Shown here: positions 7,421 through 15,315 of the stretch, piece by piece
How positions within the stretch are numbered: position 1 is the first letter of the stretch
Layout: every line of letters begins with the position of its first letter
DNA from: Streptomyces rhizosphaerihabitans
Lineage (GTDB): Bacteria > Actinomycetota > Actinomycetes > Streptomycetales > Streptomycetaceae
DNA length: 39,474 bases
Assembly (NCBI RefSeq): GCF_025399795.1
Contig: NZ_JAODTZ010000066.1
Location: 1 to 39,474 of the forward strand
Reading direction: 5' to 3'
Position numbers and translations under genes: made by a program
The notes under the pieces: generated by a model
What the model saw: the letters and a program-made list of their open reading frames with translations, nothing else
What the model was told of the DNA's origin: nothing
Databases searched by the model: none

Positions 7421-7528
7421 GACGCCATCTCCCTTGTTTCCCGAGCAGGTTGACTCTGTTGTACGCGAGTTCAATAGCGGCGTTCAGTCTGATCCCGTTG
7501 TTGAACCGACGTCAAGTAAAGTGCGGGC
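7421..7528. promoter_or_regulatory. divergent P450/TetR promoter region
   Basis: This 108-bp gap separates the P450 and its likely TetR regulator. It holds a slightly imperfect inverted repeat, TTGACTC (7450-7456) with GAGTTCAA (7467-7474), and a further TTGAAC at 7501-7506 that mirrors GTTCAA at 7469-7474. These are candidate TetR half-sites. No clean -35/-10 pair is obvious on either strand. Confidence 0.4.
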
Positions 7529-8137
7529 ATGACCGGGAAGCAGGGGGAGCGTGCGCGTCGGCGGCTCAGCACCGAGGAGCGCCGGGAGCAGCTGCTGTCG
7601 GTCGGCGCCCGCCTGTTCTCGGAGAGTCCGTACGACGACGTGTGGATCGAGCGGGTCGCCGAGATCGCCGGAGTCTCGCGCGGTCTGCTGTACCACTACT
7701 TCCCGACGAAGCGGGACTTCTTCGCCGCCGTCGTCGAGCGGGAGAGCGGGCGGATGCTGCGGATGACCGCGGCGGTGCCCGGCGTTCCGGTGCGCGAGCA
7801 GCTCGGCGCGGGCCTGGACACCTTCCTCGGGTACGTGGAGGAGCACGCGCACGGGTTCCGTGCCTTCCACCGCGCCGACGCGGCCGGCGACCAGGCCGTG
7901 CGCAGGGTCTATCGACAGGCCCTGGCCGCACAGGAGATGCAGATCCTTCAGGCGCTGGCCGCGGATCCCGAGCTCGGCCGGGCGTCCGAGGACCGTCTTG
8001 AACTGCGTGTCGCCGTCCGCGGGTGGCTGGCCTTCACCACGGCGGTGTGTCTGGAGTGGCTCAGGGGTGCGGACCTGACCCGCGACCAGGTACGGGACCT
8101 GTGCGCGCGGGCCCTGCTCGGTGCGATCGCGCCCTGA
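7529..8137 (+). CDS. TetR family transcriptional regulator
   Basis: A 202-residue repressor-type regulator. The N-terminal helix-turn-helix covers residues about 18-65 (RREQLLSVGARLF, VWIERVAEIAGVSRGLLYHYF, PTKRDFF), the classical TetR signature. The C-terminal ligand domain is helical and variable, with WLAFTTAVCLEWL in a late helix. It starts 108 bp from the divergent CYP102-like P450 and most likely represses both. An alkyl or fatty-acid ligand would be a reasonable guess by analogy with other P450-linked TetR proteins, but the sequence does not show it. Confidence 0.92.
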   Translation: MTGKQGERARRRLSTEERREQLLSVGARLFSESPYDDVWIERVAEIAGVSRGLLYHYFPTKRDFFAAVVERESGRMLRMTAAVPGVPVREQLGAGLDTFLGYVEEHAHGFRAFHRADAAGDQAVRRVYRQALAAQEMQILQALAADPELGRASEDRLELRVAVRGWLAFTTAVCLEWLRGADLTRDQVRDLCARALLGAIAP

Positions 8138-8243
8138 GGCGCACTCTGTCGGGTGGCCGCGATTCCCCGTTCGGCGGCCCTGGGCCCATGGCCGGGTTCC
8201 CCGCCGGGCGAGGCGTGGTTGGCGTACGCCCCGACCTTCGATA

Positions 8244-8266
8244 CCTTAGGTAAGCCTTACCTAAGG
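8244..8266. promoter_or_regulatory. DmdR/IdeR iron box overlapping the ribosome site
   Basis: A perfect 23-bp palindrome: CCTTAGGTAAG and CTTACCTAAGG around a central C. Its inner 19 bp (TTAGGTAAGCCTTACCTAA, 8246-8264) match the actinobacterial iron-box consensus closely. The right arm ends inside the AAGGAGG ribosome site (8263-8269) of the DUF2470 gene, so Fe(II)-bound DmdR1/IdeR should block transcription when iron is plentiful. Confidence 0.9.
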
Positions 8267-8275
8267 AGGAAGCTG

Positions 8276-9001
8276 ATGGCTGACCGTCACACCTGGACGG
8301 CCGCGCCCGCCGCGGCGGAGCACGCCCGCTCGGTGCTCGCCGCGGCCTGGTCCTGCTCGGTGACCGCGGAAGGCGGCCGGGAGGAGTTCGTCGGCGCGCA
8401 CACCGTCGCCGCCGACGGCCGGGTGCTCCTGCACGTGCCGGAGGACAGCGCCCTGCTCGCCGCCGCCATCTGCTCGCCGCGCGGAGAGCCGTCCGCCGTC
8501 CTGGAGTTCGCCGATGTCGCGCCGGTTCCCGTACGGAACCGGATCCGGGCCCGGCTCTGGCTCGCCGGCTGGTTCGTCCCCGAGGACGGGCATCTGTCGT
8601 TCCGCCCGACCCGCGCGGTGCTCCGCCGGTCCGGCGGGACCGTGGTCGTCGGCCTGGACGAACTGGCCGACGCCGAGCCCGACCCGCTCGCCCTCGCCGA
8701 GGCCCAGCTGCTCACCCATCTCGCCGATGCCCATCCGGACGCCGTCGAGCGGCTCACCCGCCTCGTCGAACCGGACAGCCTGCACGGCGCGGTGCGCGTC
8801 CAGCCCCTCGCCGTCGACCGCCACGGACTCACCCTGCGCATCGAGCGGCTGCGCGGCAACGGCGACGTACGCCTGCCGTTCCACGCGCCCGCCGACGACG
8901 TCTCCCAGCTCACCGAGCGCATGCACGTCCTGCTCACGCAGGCGAGCGTCGCCGCCTGCCCCCGCCCGCTACAGCGGCAGCGCACAGACCGCGACGGGTG
9001 A
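8276..9001 (+). CDS. DUF2470 domain protein, iron-regulated
   Basis: A 241-residue protein with a flavin-reductase-like split-barrel N-terminal part (HTVAADGRVLLHVPEDSAL, VRNRIRARLWLAGW) and a C-terminal DUF2470 segment (LLTHLADAHPDAVERLTRL ... VRVQPLAVDRHGLTLRIER). DUF2470 also forms the C-terminus of HugZ-type heme-degrading enzymes. Together with the iron box this points to iron acquisition, such as heme iron release or reduction of an iron complex. The catalytic details are not visible. ATG 8276 follows AAGGAGG with 6 nt spacing, and the iron box overlaps that site. The last 33 bp overlap the convergent lactonase gene. Confidence 0.85.
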   Translation: MADRHTWTAAPAAAEHARSVLAAAWSCSVTAEGGREEFVGAHTVAADGRVLLHVPEDSALLAAAICSPRGEPSAVLEFADVAPVPVRNRIRARLWLAGWFVPEDGHLSFRPTRAVLRRSGGTVVVGLDELADAEPDPLALAEAQLLTHLADAHPDAVERLTRLVEPDSLHGAVRVQPLAVDRHGLTLRIERLRGNGDVRLPFHAPADDVSQLTERMHVLLTQASVAACPRPLQRQRTDRDG

Positions 9002-10216
9002 GGCGAACGGCGCGCCCACGCGCCGGAGTTCACCGCTCCCGTCGTCGACCTGGAAGACGGTGACCGTGCCCGACCGCTGGTTCGCCGCGAACAGCAGCCG
9101 TCCGTCCGGAGAGAACGCGATGTGGCGCGGGAAGTCGCCGCCGACCGGCACCGTGTCCAGCAGCCGCAGTCGGGCGCCGTCCGCCTCGATCGCGTACCGC
9201 GTCAGGCTGTTGTGGCCCCGGTTGGCGAGAAAGGCGTACGAGCCGTTCGACGTCACCAGGAGCTGTGCCGGGTAGCTTGTGCCGCTGCCCGTGCCCGTGG
9301 ACTGCGGCTCACCCACCGTGAGGCGGCCGGTCGCCGGGTCGTAGCCGCAGACCGTCACCGTGTTGTCGACCTCGTTGGCGAGGTAGGAGTACCGGCCGCC
9401 GGGGTGGAACGTGAGATGGCGCGGGCCCGCGCCCGGCTTCGTCCGTGCCCGGGACACCTCGGTGAGCGCGCCCCTGGTCTCGTCGAGGCGATAGGTGTAC
9501 ACCGTGTCGGTGCCCAGGTCGACGGCGAGCAGGTGCCCGTCGTCCGGGCCGGTGATGAACTGGTGGGCGTGCGGGCCCTGCTGGCCCGGTCCGGGCGCCG
9601 GGCTCGAGTGCGTGACCAGATCGGTGCGCTCGCCGAGCGCTCCGGATGCGTCGATGGGGTGCACCGCGACGCTCCCCGACGCGTAGTTCGCGCTGAGCAG
9701 CCAGCGGCCGCCCGGATGTACGGACAGATGGCAGGGCCCCGCGCCACCGGTGGAGCGACTGCCGAGGACCTGTGTTCCCGGGAGGCGCACGGCCGTCACC
9801 GCGCCCGCGGTCTGCTCGTCGACGGCGTACAGCGTGCGGCCGTCCGGATGCACCGCGAGGAAGGACGGGTTGTCGACGCCCGTCACGACACCACCGCCGG
9901 TGATCGCGCCGGTCGCCGCGTCGTACGTGGCCAGACCGATCCCCTTCCCGGCGCCGTCGCCCGACGTGTACGTGCCGAGGAACAGCGGGCGGGGGCCGGA
10001 GCGGGGCGACGGGGACGAGGACGTCGACGGAGTCGCCGAGGGGGAGGGGTCCGCCGGCGGCGCCTTCGGGAGCGGCGTCGCCCCGGCGGGGTCGGCCCGC
10101 GGAGCCGCCGGTGCCGGGACCGCCGTGATCGCGGCGGCGCCCGCCAGCGCGCCGACGAAGCGGCGCCTGGTCCAGCCGCCGCCCGCGCCGCGCGACGGCT
10201 CTGCACCACTGCTCAT
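8969..10216 (-). CDS. Tat-exported lactonase-like beta-propeller protein
   Basis: A 415-residue protein of the 6-phosphogluconolactonase/carboxymuconate-cyclase-like lactonase family (Pgl/YbhE type). An N-terminal twin-arginine signal (TRRRFVGALAGAAA, Arg17-Arg18-Arg19) is followed by a Pro/Ser/Ala/Thr-rich linker (residues about 35-75). A seven-bladed propeller then begins LFLGTYTSGDGAGKGIG. Repeated (V/F)HPDGR, VHPGGRWLLSANY and FSPDGRLLFAANQ blade motifs are plain, as is GPHAHQF, conserved in the family. Export means it cannot act in the cytoplasmic pentose-phosphate pathway. ATG 10216 follows GAGGTGCAGGC. It is convergent with the DUF2470 gene and their ends overlap by 33 bp. Confidence 0.88.
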   Translation of the reverse strand: MSSGAEPSRGAGGGWTRRRFVGALAGAAAITAVPAPAAPRADPAGATPLPKAPPADPSPSATPSTSSSPSPRSGPRPLFLGTYTSGDGAGKGIGLATYDAATGAITGGGVVTGVDNPSFLAVHPDGRTLYAVDEQTAGAVTAVRLPGTQVLGSRSTGGAGPCHLSVHPGGRWLLSANYASGSVAVHPIDASGALGERTDLVTHSSPAPGPGQQGPHAHQFITGPDDGHLLAVDLGTDTVYTYRLDETRGALTEVSRARTKPGAGPRHLTFHPGGRYSYLANEVDNTVTVCGYDPATGRLTVGEPQSTGTGSGTSYPAQLLVTSNGSYAFLANRGHNSLTRYAIEADGARLRLLDTVPVGGDFPRHIAFSPDGRLLFAANQRSGTVTVFQVDDGSGELRRVGAPFASPVAVCALPL

Positions 10217-10299
10217 GCCTGCACCTCGGGGTGTCGGTTGCCTCGGCTGTGACAGTCACCTTGGCGTGCGACACCCCGGAAGTGCAAGAACGGCAATAC

Positions 10300-10320
10300 G
10301 CGTTGCGCTGGATGCAACGC
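10300..10320. repeat. hairpin near the left side of the TnpB element
   Basis: Perfect 7-bp stem GCGTTGC / GCAACGC with a 7-nt loop, between the divergent lactonase and tnpB-like genes. It may be the left-end recognition hairpin of the element. Confidence 0.4.
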
Positions 10321-10540
10321 CGGGGGTTGGCAACTGCTGCCCTTTGACTGCGCGTGAGGGTGTTCTGGTGTGCACGGGTGAGTGCCGGTGACGTTTGTCT
10401 GCATGGGGTGCGGATGGGAACGGGAGTTCTTGTCTCGAAGGGGTGACCTTTGCGGATGGTGGTCGTTGGGTGGGGTGACGGGGAGGTTGGGCCGGTTTGG
10501 GCTGGGGGTGAGCGGGTTGGGTGGTGCGGGCGGGTTGCGG

Positions 10541-12154
10541 GTGGTGGGGGCGTCGTTCGTGGTGCCCGGCCCGTCGGGTGTGGCGGTCCGGGACCGGCTC
10601 AAGGCCCTGACGGTCGAGGACGAGACGGTGCTGCGGCTGGTCGGCGACCACCTGGGTTCGCTGGCGTCGGCGGATCTCAAGTTGCGGTGCGCGGCTGGCC
10701 TGGAGCACGACAACGAGGCGTGGGCGTCGCGTAAGCGGGAGCTGACCGGGCTGTCGTCGTCGCGGTGGGCGGGAGCGTTGACGAAGGCCACGCATGACCA
10801 GTGGGCGCTGGCCCGGCGCGGCCAGGGGGCGCACATCCGGCAGCTCGAGGCCGGTGTCGGCACGATCCGGCACCGGTTGTCGCTCCCGCTCGGCGAGAAG
10901 GGGAGTAAGCGGGCGGCGGGTGGTTATCGCAGTCGGCGGGAGTGGCATGCCAAGACGCGTCGGCTGCACGTGTTGGAGAATCGGCTGGAGCGGGCGCGGG
11001 CCGACTGGGCGGCCGGCCGGGTGCGGGTGGTGCGGGGCGGAAAACGGCTGCTGAACACTCGCCACCACCTGGAACAGGCCCAACTCACCGAGGAGGCGTG
11101 GCGTGCGCGGTGGGAGGCGTCGCGCCGGTTTGTGCAGGCGGACGGCGAGTCCGGGAAGCGGTACGGCAACGAGACCATCCGCATCAGCCCCGACGGCCAG
11201 GTCAGCATCAAACTCCCGGCCCCGCTCGCCCACCTCGCCAACACGGCGCACGGCCGCTACGTCCTCACCGCCCGCGTCGCATTCGCACACCGCGGTGAGA
11301 CATGGCGGGACCGGGTCGGGGCGAACCGGGCGGTGGCCTACCGCATCCACGAAGACGTCCAGCGCAACCGCTGGTACCTGACCGCCTCCTGGACCATCCC
11401 ACCCGCCCAGACGGTGCCCCTGACCGCTGTCCGGACAGGCGGCCTGATCGGCGTGGACACCAACGCCGATCACCTGGCCGCCTGGCGGCTGGACCAGCAT
11501 GGCAACCCGGTCGGTGCCCCGCGCCGCTTCGACTATGACCTGTCCGGCACCGCCGACCACCGCGACGCCCAGGTACGCCACGCCCTGACCCGCCTGCTGC
11601 ACTGGGCCAGGCGCCATCACCTCGCCATCGCCGTCGAGGACCTCGACTTCACCACCGAGACCAGCCGGGAGAAGCACGGCCGCCGAAAAAAGTTCCGCAA
11701 GCTGATCTCCGGCATGCCCGTCGCCCGGCTGCGCGCCCGCCTGGTGTCGATGGTGACCGAACTCGGCATCCCGCTGGTCGCGGTCGACCCCGCCTACACC
11801 AGCAGGTGGGGCGCCCAGCACTGGCAAAAACCCCTCACCAGCACCACCAGAAAGACCACCCGCCACGACGCTGCCGCCGTGGCCATCGGAAGGCGCGCCC
11901 TGGGGCATCCGATCCGGCGTCGGACGGCACCGCCCCGTACCCACCAGAGTGATGGGTACGGGCATCGGACCGTCCAGGCCCGACCGGGCTCCCCGGGGCG
12001 TGAGGAAACCCGCCCCCGCATTCCCGGACCACGGACACGATCCGTGCCGCCCGGACACGGAGCGAACGCGGGCAACCAGAACGCCCAACACCGTCCGGGG
12101 CGTTCGGCTGAGCAAGGGTTCTGGCAACAGGACTCACTCCCGCTCAGTCTCTAG
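10541..12154 (+). CDS. tnpB: TnpB-related protein (IS200/IS605 accessory type) lacking a zinc ribbon
   Basis: A RuvC-fold protein related to the RNA-guided nuclease TnpB. Counting from GTG 10541 the length is 537 residues; the frame is open from GTG 10382 (590 residues), but those first 53 residues are Gly-rich without family character. All three RuvC acids are present: D in GLIGVDTNADH, E in LAIAVEDLDF, D in TTRHDAAAVAIG (359, 419 and 496 in the long numbering). Between the second and third, where TnpB normally has CxxC...CxxC, there are no cysteines; the segment reads VDPAYTSRWGAQHW then a Thr/Lys-rich stretch. After the last acid a Pro/Arg/Gly-rich tail of about 85 residues ends QDSLPLSL. 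The tail DNA probably also serves as guide-RNA scaffold. Confidence 0.82.
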   Translation: MVGASFVVPGPSGVAVRDRLKALTVEDETVLRLVGDHLGSLASADLKLRCAAGLEHDNEAWASRKRELTGLSSSRWAGALTKATHDQWALARRGQGAHIRQLEAGVGTIRHRLSLPLGEKGSKRAAGGYRSRREWHAKTRRLHVLENRLERARADWAAGRVRVVRGGKRLLNTRHHLEQAQLTEEAWRARWEASRRFVQADGESGKRYGNETIRISPDGQVSIKLPAPLAHLANTAHGRYVLTARVAFAHRGETWRDRVGANRAVAYRIHEDVQRNRWYLTASWTIPPAQTVPLTAVRTGGLIGVDTNADHLAAWRLDQHGNPVGAPRRFDYDLSGTADHRDAQVRHALTRLLHWARRHHLAIAVEDLDFTTETSREKHGRRKKFRKLISGMPVARLRARLVSMVTELGIPLVAVDPAYTSRWGAQHWQKPLTSTTRKTTRHDAAAVAIGRRALGHPIRRRTAPPRTHQSDGYGHRTVQARPGSPGREETRPRIPGPRTRSVPPGHGANAGNQNAQHRPGRSAEQGFWQQDSLPLSL

Positions 12155-12166
12155 GAACGGTTCCTA
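12152..12166. repeat. palindrome holding the stop codons of both convergent genes
   Basis: TAGGAAC-g-GTTCCTA is a perfect 15-bp palindrome. Its left TAG is the stop of the tnpB-like gene and its right CTA is the complement of the stop of the convergent gene, so the two genes end 9 bp apart in one symmetric element. Confidence 0.7.
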
Positions 12167-13234
12167 CCAGTCGCCGTCCTCGACCGGCTTGCCCGGTGCG
12201 TCGCCGAGCGGCTTCACCTGATGGGGTGAGGGCTGCTGCCAGGGCTCGTGGTCGTCGCCCAGCCAGTCGCCGACCGGCTGCACCGGCCCCAGCTCGTCCG
12301 CGGGGGCCAGATCGGTGGCGTCCTGGTCGTAGTAGTCGAACCAGGGGAGCCCCGCGCGGGTGTACGCCGCACGGTCCACCGGGGACGGCGGCGGCGCCTC
12401 GCCGGTGATGCGGCGCCACTCCGGAGGCGTCACGAGATGGACGAACACGCGCCCGGCCGGCTCCTTGGCCCAGGCCTTCAGCGGCCGGTCGTCACGGTAG
12501 ACCTCCTGGCGCATCGAACCGCCGACGCCGAGACCCATCGCCGGGGCGCTGCGCGGGCGGCCCGGAGCGGCTCCGGCGGCGGTGGGCGCGGCACCGGGTG
12601 CGGGCGGCGCGGCCATCATCGGCATGGCGCCGCCGTACGCGCCGACCGAGGGAGGCATCGGAGGCATCCGCAGGCGCTCCTCCGCCTTGCGGCGCTCCGC
12701 CTCGCGCCAGGCCGCGAGCTCCTTGGGCGCGAGCGGGAACGACTGGAGCTGGACACCGCCCCAGACCTCCTCGCCGGTGACCTGGCCTTCGACCGTCGCC
12801 CCCAGGCCCAGCGGCACGGCCACGAACTGGCGGACCGTGCCTTTGCCGGAGTTGATCCCGTCGAGCCATGGCTGGCGGGGGAGCACGACATAGTTCTGCG
12901 GGTCGCGGCCGAGCCGGGAACTCCACGGCTTCCCGGAGACGGCACACACCTTGCCCACACCGACCTGCAACGCGGCCGGCTCCGTCGTCCCGGCGAAACT
13001 CAGCCACATGGCCTCGCGCAGATACACCGGCAGCATCACACCGCCACGGGCCCGCCACTCGGCTGGCACCCGGTCCCCGTAGTCCTCGACGCGCCGGACG
13101 GGGAACTCGCCGAGCCCCGGCGGCAACGCGTGCGTGCCCGTCTCAGGGAGGCGCAGGGTCCGGATGAACCGCACCTGCACCCCGCCCGGCAGCCGCAACG
13201 CGTTCCCGTCGATCCGTACGGTGTCCTCGGTCAT
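12164..13234 (-). CDS. conserved protein of unknown function
   Basis: A 356-residue protein starting MTEDTVRIDG, ATG 13234 preceded by a G-rich stretch (GAGGGGGCGGGCGG). I do not recognise a named family. The N-terminal two thirds look folded: LPVYLREAMWLSF, CAVSGKPWSSRLG, DPQNYVVLPRQPWLDGI, VRQFVAVPLGLGATVEGQVTG and EVWGGVQLQSFPL. A central low-complexity linker follows (PPMPP, Ala/Pro/Gly-rich to about 265). The C-terminal part then contains WFDYYDQDATDL and an acidic, Trp-rich end (GDWLGDDHEPW). No signal peptide or membrane segment is seen. It lies 87 bp downstream of the FUSC gene on the same strand. The tnpB element ends directly at its stop codon. Confidence 0.7.
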   Translation of the reverse strand: MTEDTVRIDGNALRLPGGVQVRFIRTLRLPETGTHALPPGLGEFPVRRVEDYGDRVPAEWRARGGVMLPVYLREAMWLSFAGTTEPAALQVGVGKVCAVSGKPWSSRLGRDPQNYVVLPRQPWLDGINSGKGTVRQFVAVPLGLGATVEGQVTGEEVWGGVQLQSFPLAPKELAAWREAERRKAEERLRMPPMPPSVGAYGGAMPMMAAPPAPGAAPTAAGAAPGRPRSAPAMGLGVGGSMRQEVYRDDRPLKAWAKEPAGRVFVHLVTPPEWRRITGEAPPPSPVDRAAYTRAGLPWFDYYDQDATDLAPADELGPVQPVGDWLGDDHEPWQQPSPHQVKPLGDAPGKPVEDGDW

Positions 13235-13321
13235 CCGCCCGCCCCCTCGTCGTCCAGCCGTCGGCGACGCCGTGCCGCTCACCGCTCCACCACGTCGTGC
13301 CGCGTCCTCACACGGAACTCG

Positions 13322-14584
13322 TCACTTAGAACGACTGGAAGCAGCCGAACGGTTCCGGTTCCGGCGCGGCAGCCGCGGCAGGCGAAGCCGACGCCGCAGC
13401 CGGGTGAGGCGCGGCCGGCGCTCGCGCTCCTCGGCGGCGCAACGGTCCAGCTCCTCCAGGAGCCGGCGGGTCCGGTGCTCGGTGTCGAGCTCGTCGATGA
13501 TGCGGGTGACCTCGGTCAGGACGGAGCCGTGCAGCTGCCACTGGCTCGCGTCGCGCTGGACCTCTTCGAGGAACAGCTGGGCCAGTTTGTCGCGGGTGGC
13601 GGCGGCCGTGCCGAGTTCCGCGCTGAGCCGCTCCTCGGCGGACGCGGCGCTCCGGGCGACATCGGTGGTCACCAGCACCGCGAAGCTGACGATCGCGTCG
13701 CCGACCTCGGACAGCAGTTCCTCCAGTACGGCCCCCGCCTGCGGTTCGAACAGCGGTTGGGGCTCCCGCTCCTTGGCGAGGTCGGTGAGGCTGCGCGCGA
13801 GGACCCGCAGGACCACCGTGCAGATCTCCAGGGTGTCCAGGCCGGTGCGCAGCACGACCCGGTGCAGCAGCCCCTCGCTCACCCGCGGGTTGAGTTTCAG
13901 GCTGTCCTCGGCCTGCCGCAGGGCCGCGTCCACCCCGGCGATGTCGTGGTCGAGCCGGCGGGCCTCGTGCAGCCGCTCGGCCGCCACATGGAAGGGGGTG
14001 CGCCCGGCGGCCTCCTCGCCGATCCGCAGCATCAACTGCCGCACCCGGCGTGCCAGATCCTCGATGGACTCACCGGCGACGCCCACCCACACGGGTGGCG
14101 CGAGCACGAGGTTGCAGGCGAGCCCTACGACCGCTCCGATCAGGGTCTCCAGCACCCGGGCCCACGCGGTGTCGCCCACTCTGGTGACGCCGAGGACCAG
14201 CATGGCGCTGATGGCCACCTCGGGCACGAACTCGCTGACCCGGACCAGATGGCCCACCGCCAGCGAGGCGAGGATGATCAGGCCCAGACTCCACCAGGTC
14301 AGGCCCACGAGGCTGCTGAAGCCGATGGCGATGACGACACCCGCCACCACGGAGTTCACCCGGCGGACGGCGGTGGTGATCGTCGAGTACAGGGTGACCT
14401 GCACGACCAGCAGCGCGGTGAGGGGCGCGGTCAGCGGCGCGGGCTCCGGACTGAGATGGATGGCCACCACGTACGCGATCGTCGCGGCGGCCGTCGAACG
14501 AAGTGTCTGGACGACCACCGGCTCCCGGCGCCGCTCCACGATCTTCGCGACGGATGCCGTCCACTCACCACGTGCCTCTTGCAT
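13322..14584 (-). CDS. FUSC family membrane protein (aromatic-acid exporter type)
   Basis: A 420-residue inner-membrane protein. Residues about 30-175 hold five or six hydrophobic segments (TAAATIAYVVAIHL, LTALLVVQVTLY, VVAGVVIAIGFSSLVGL, LGLIILASLAVGHLV, VAISAMLVLGVT, LIGAVVGLACNLVLAP), the half-unit typical of FUSC/ArAE proteins. The following 200 residues form a long soluble helical domain, and the end is very Arg-rich (LRRRLRLPRLPRRNRNR). Family members export hydroxylated aromatic acids or other small anions. It diverges from a TIGR03086 protein across a perfect inverted repeat (14626-14648), which suggests shared local regulation. Confidence 0.85.
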   Translation of the reverse strand: MQEARGEWTASVAKIVERRREPVVVQTLRSTAAATIAYVVAIHLSPEPAPLTAPLTALLVVQVTLYSTITTAVRRVNSVVAGVVIAIGFSSLVGLTWWSLGLIILASLAVGHLVRVSEFVPEVAISAMLVLGVTRVGDTAWARVLETLIGAVVGLACNLVLAPPVWVGVAGESIEDLARRVRQLMLRIGEEAAGRTPFHVAAERLHEARRLDHDIAGVDAALRQAEDSLKLNPRVSEGLLHRVVLRTGLDTLEICTVVLRVLARSLTDLAKEREPQPLFEPQAGAVLEELLSEVGDAIVSFAVLVTTDVARSAASAEERLSAELGTAAATRDKLAQLFLEEVQRDASQWQLHGSVLTEVTRIIDELDTEHRTRRLLEELDRCAAEERERRPRLTRLRRRLRLPRLPRRNRNRSAASSRSK

Positions 14585-14625
14585 CCTTGGGGCCTTCCCG
14601 TTTCACAGGGGTACCGAACGTCTGA

Positions 14626-14648
14626 TTGCGGACCGTACCTGTCCGCAA
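14626..14648. promoter_or_regulatory. perfect inverted repeat in the FUSC/TIGR03086 divergent promoter
   Basis: TTGCGGAC and GTCCGCAA are perfect 8-bp arms around the 7-bp spacer CGTACCT, 41 bp from the FUSC start and 54 bp from the TIGR03086 start. Symmetry and position suit a dimeric regulator controlling both genes. No regulator gene is adjacent. Confidence 0.55.
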
Positions 14649-14702
14649 GGGGTCCTAGATTGATGGCATCAGCTGGTTCGGACGGCATCAGGAGGCACCG
14701 GA

Positions 14703-15308
14703 ATGAGCGCAACGGGCACTGTCGAGGGCATCGAACTGCTGACGCGGGCGCACGACCGGCTGCGCGACGTGGTGGCGGGTGTACCGGAGGGCGCGTGGGG
14801 AGCGCCCACGCCGTGCGGCGAGTGGACGGTGCGCCAGGTGTTCAACCACGCGCGACTCGACCAGCAGGCGTACGGCGCGGCGATCACCGGCGCCGGGTGG
14901 CCCGACGCGGACCCCTTCCACCCCGTCGATGGCCTGGAGGGCGATGCGACGGCGGCGCTCGACAAGGTCCTCTCCGATGTCGTCGGTGTCTACGCGGGGT
15001 TGCCGGCCGACGCCGAGGAGGTGGCGACGCCGCTCGGGCCGCTGCCGTTCCGCGTGGCGGCCGCCGCGGCTGCCATGGACGCCGGCGTGCACGCCTGGGA
15101 CATCGCCGCGGCGACCGGTCAGGCGTCCCCCCTCGACGACGATCTGGCCGAGGGCATCAGCCTCGCGGCGGACCGGCTGGCCGATCACCTCCGCGCGTCG
15201 TTCGGAGTGTTCGCCGCCGCGCGCGAGGTACCGGAGGGCGCCGGCCGCGCCGAGGCGCTGCTCGCCTTCCTGGGCCGTGACCCGCACTGGGCTCCTGCCG
15301 TTTCCTGA
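14703..15308 (+). CDS. TIGR03086 family metal-binding protein (mycothiol/DinB-like)
   Basis: A 201-residue four-helix-bundle protein of the DinB/mycothiol-dependent maleylpyruvate isomerase-like superfamily. The TIGR03086 hallmark PTPCGEWTVRQVFNHA is at residues about 35-50, and the later metal-ligand segment AAMDAGVHAWDIA has its His near 130. Together these supply the usual His-(x)-His/Asp site. Relatives often use mycothiol, the actinobacterial thiol, in detoxification or thiol transfer, but the substrate is unknown. ATG 14703 follows CAGGAGGCACCGG. It is divergent from a FUSC exporter, so an efflux-plus-detoxification pairing is plausible but inferred. Confidence 0.88.
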   Translation: MSATGTVEGIELLTRAHDRLRDVVAGVPEGAWGAPTPCGEWTVRQVFNHARLDQQAYGAAITGAGWPDADPFHPVDGLEGDATAALDKVLSDVVGVYAGLPADAEEVATPLGPLPFRVAAAAAAMDAGVHAWDIAAATGQASPLDDDLAEGISLAADRLADHLRASFGVFAAAREVPEGAGRAEALLAFLGRDPHWAPAVS

Positions 15309-15315
15309 CGAGCCC

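Larger units (their letters stand above)
10291..12166 (+). mobile_element. TnpB-only IS200/IS605-type element (boundaries approximate)
   Basis: A single TnpB-related gene lies between two genes unconnected to transposition. A hairpin at 10300-10320 (GCGTTGC / GCAACGC, 7-nt loop) is a candidate left-end structure. The right side ends in a 15-bp palindrome at 12152-12166. There is no tnpA, so it would be mobile only in trans if at all. IS200/IS605 elements lack terminal inverted repeats, so exact ends cannot be set from one copy. Confidence 0.5.
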
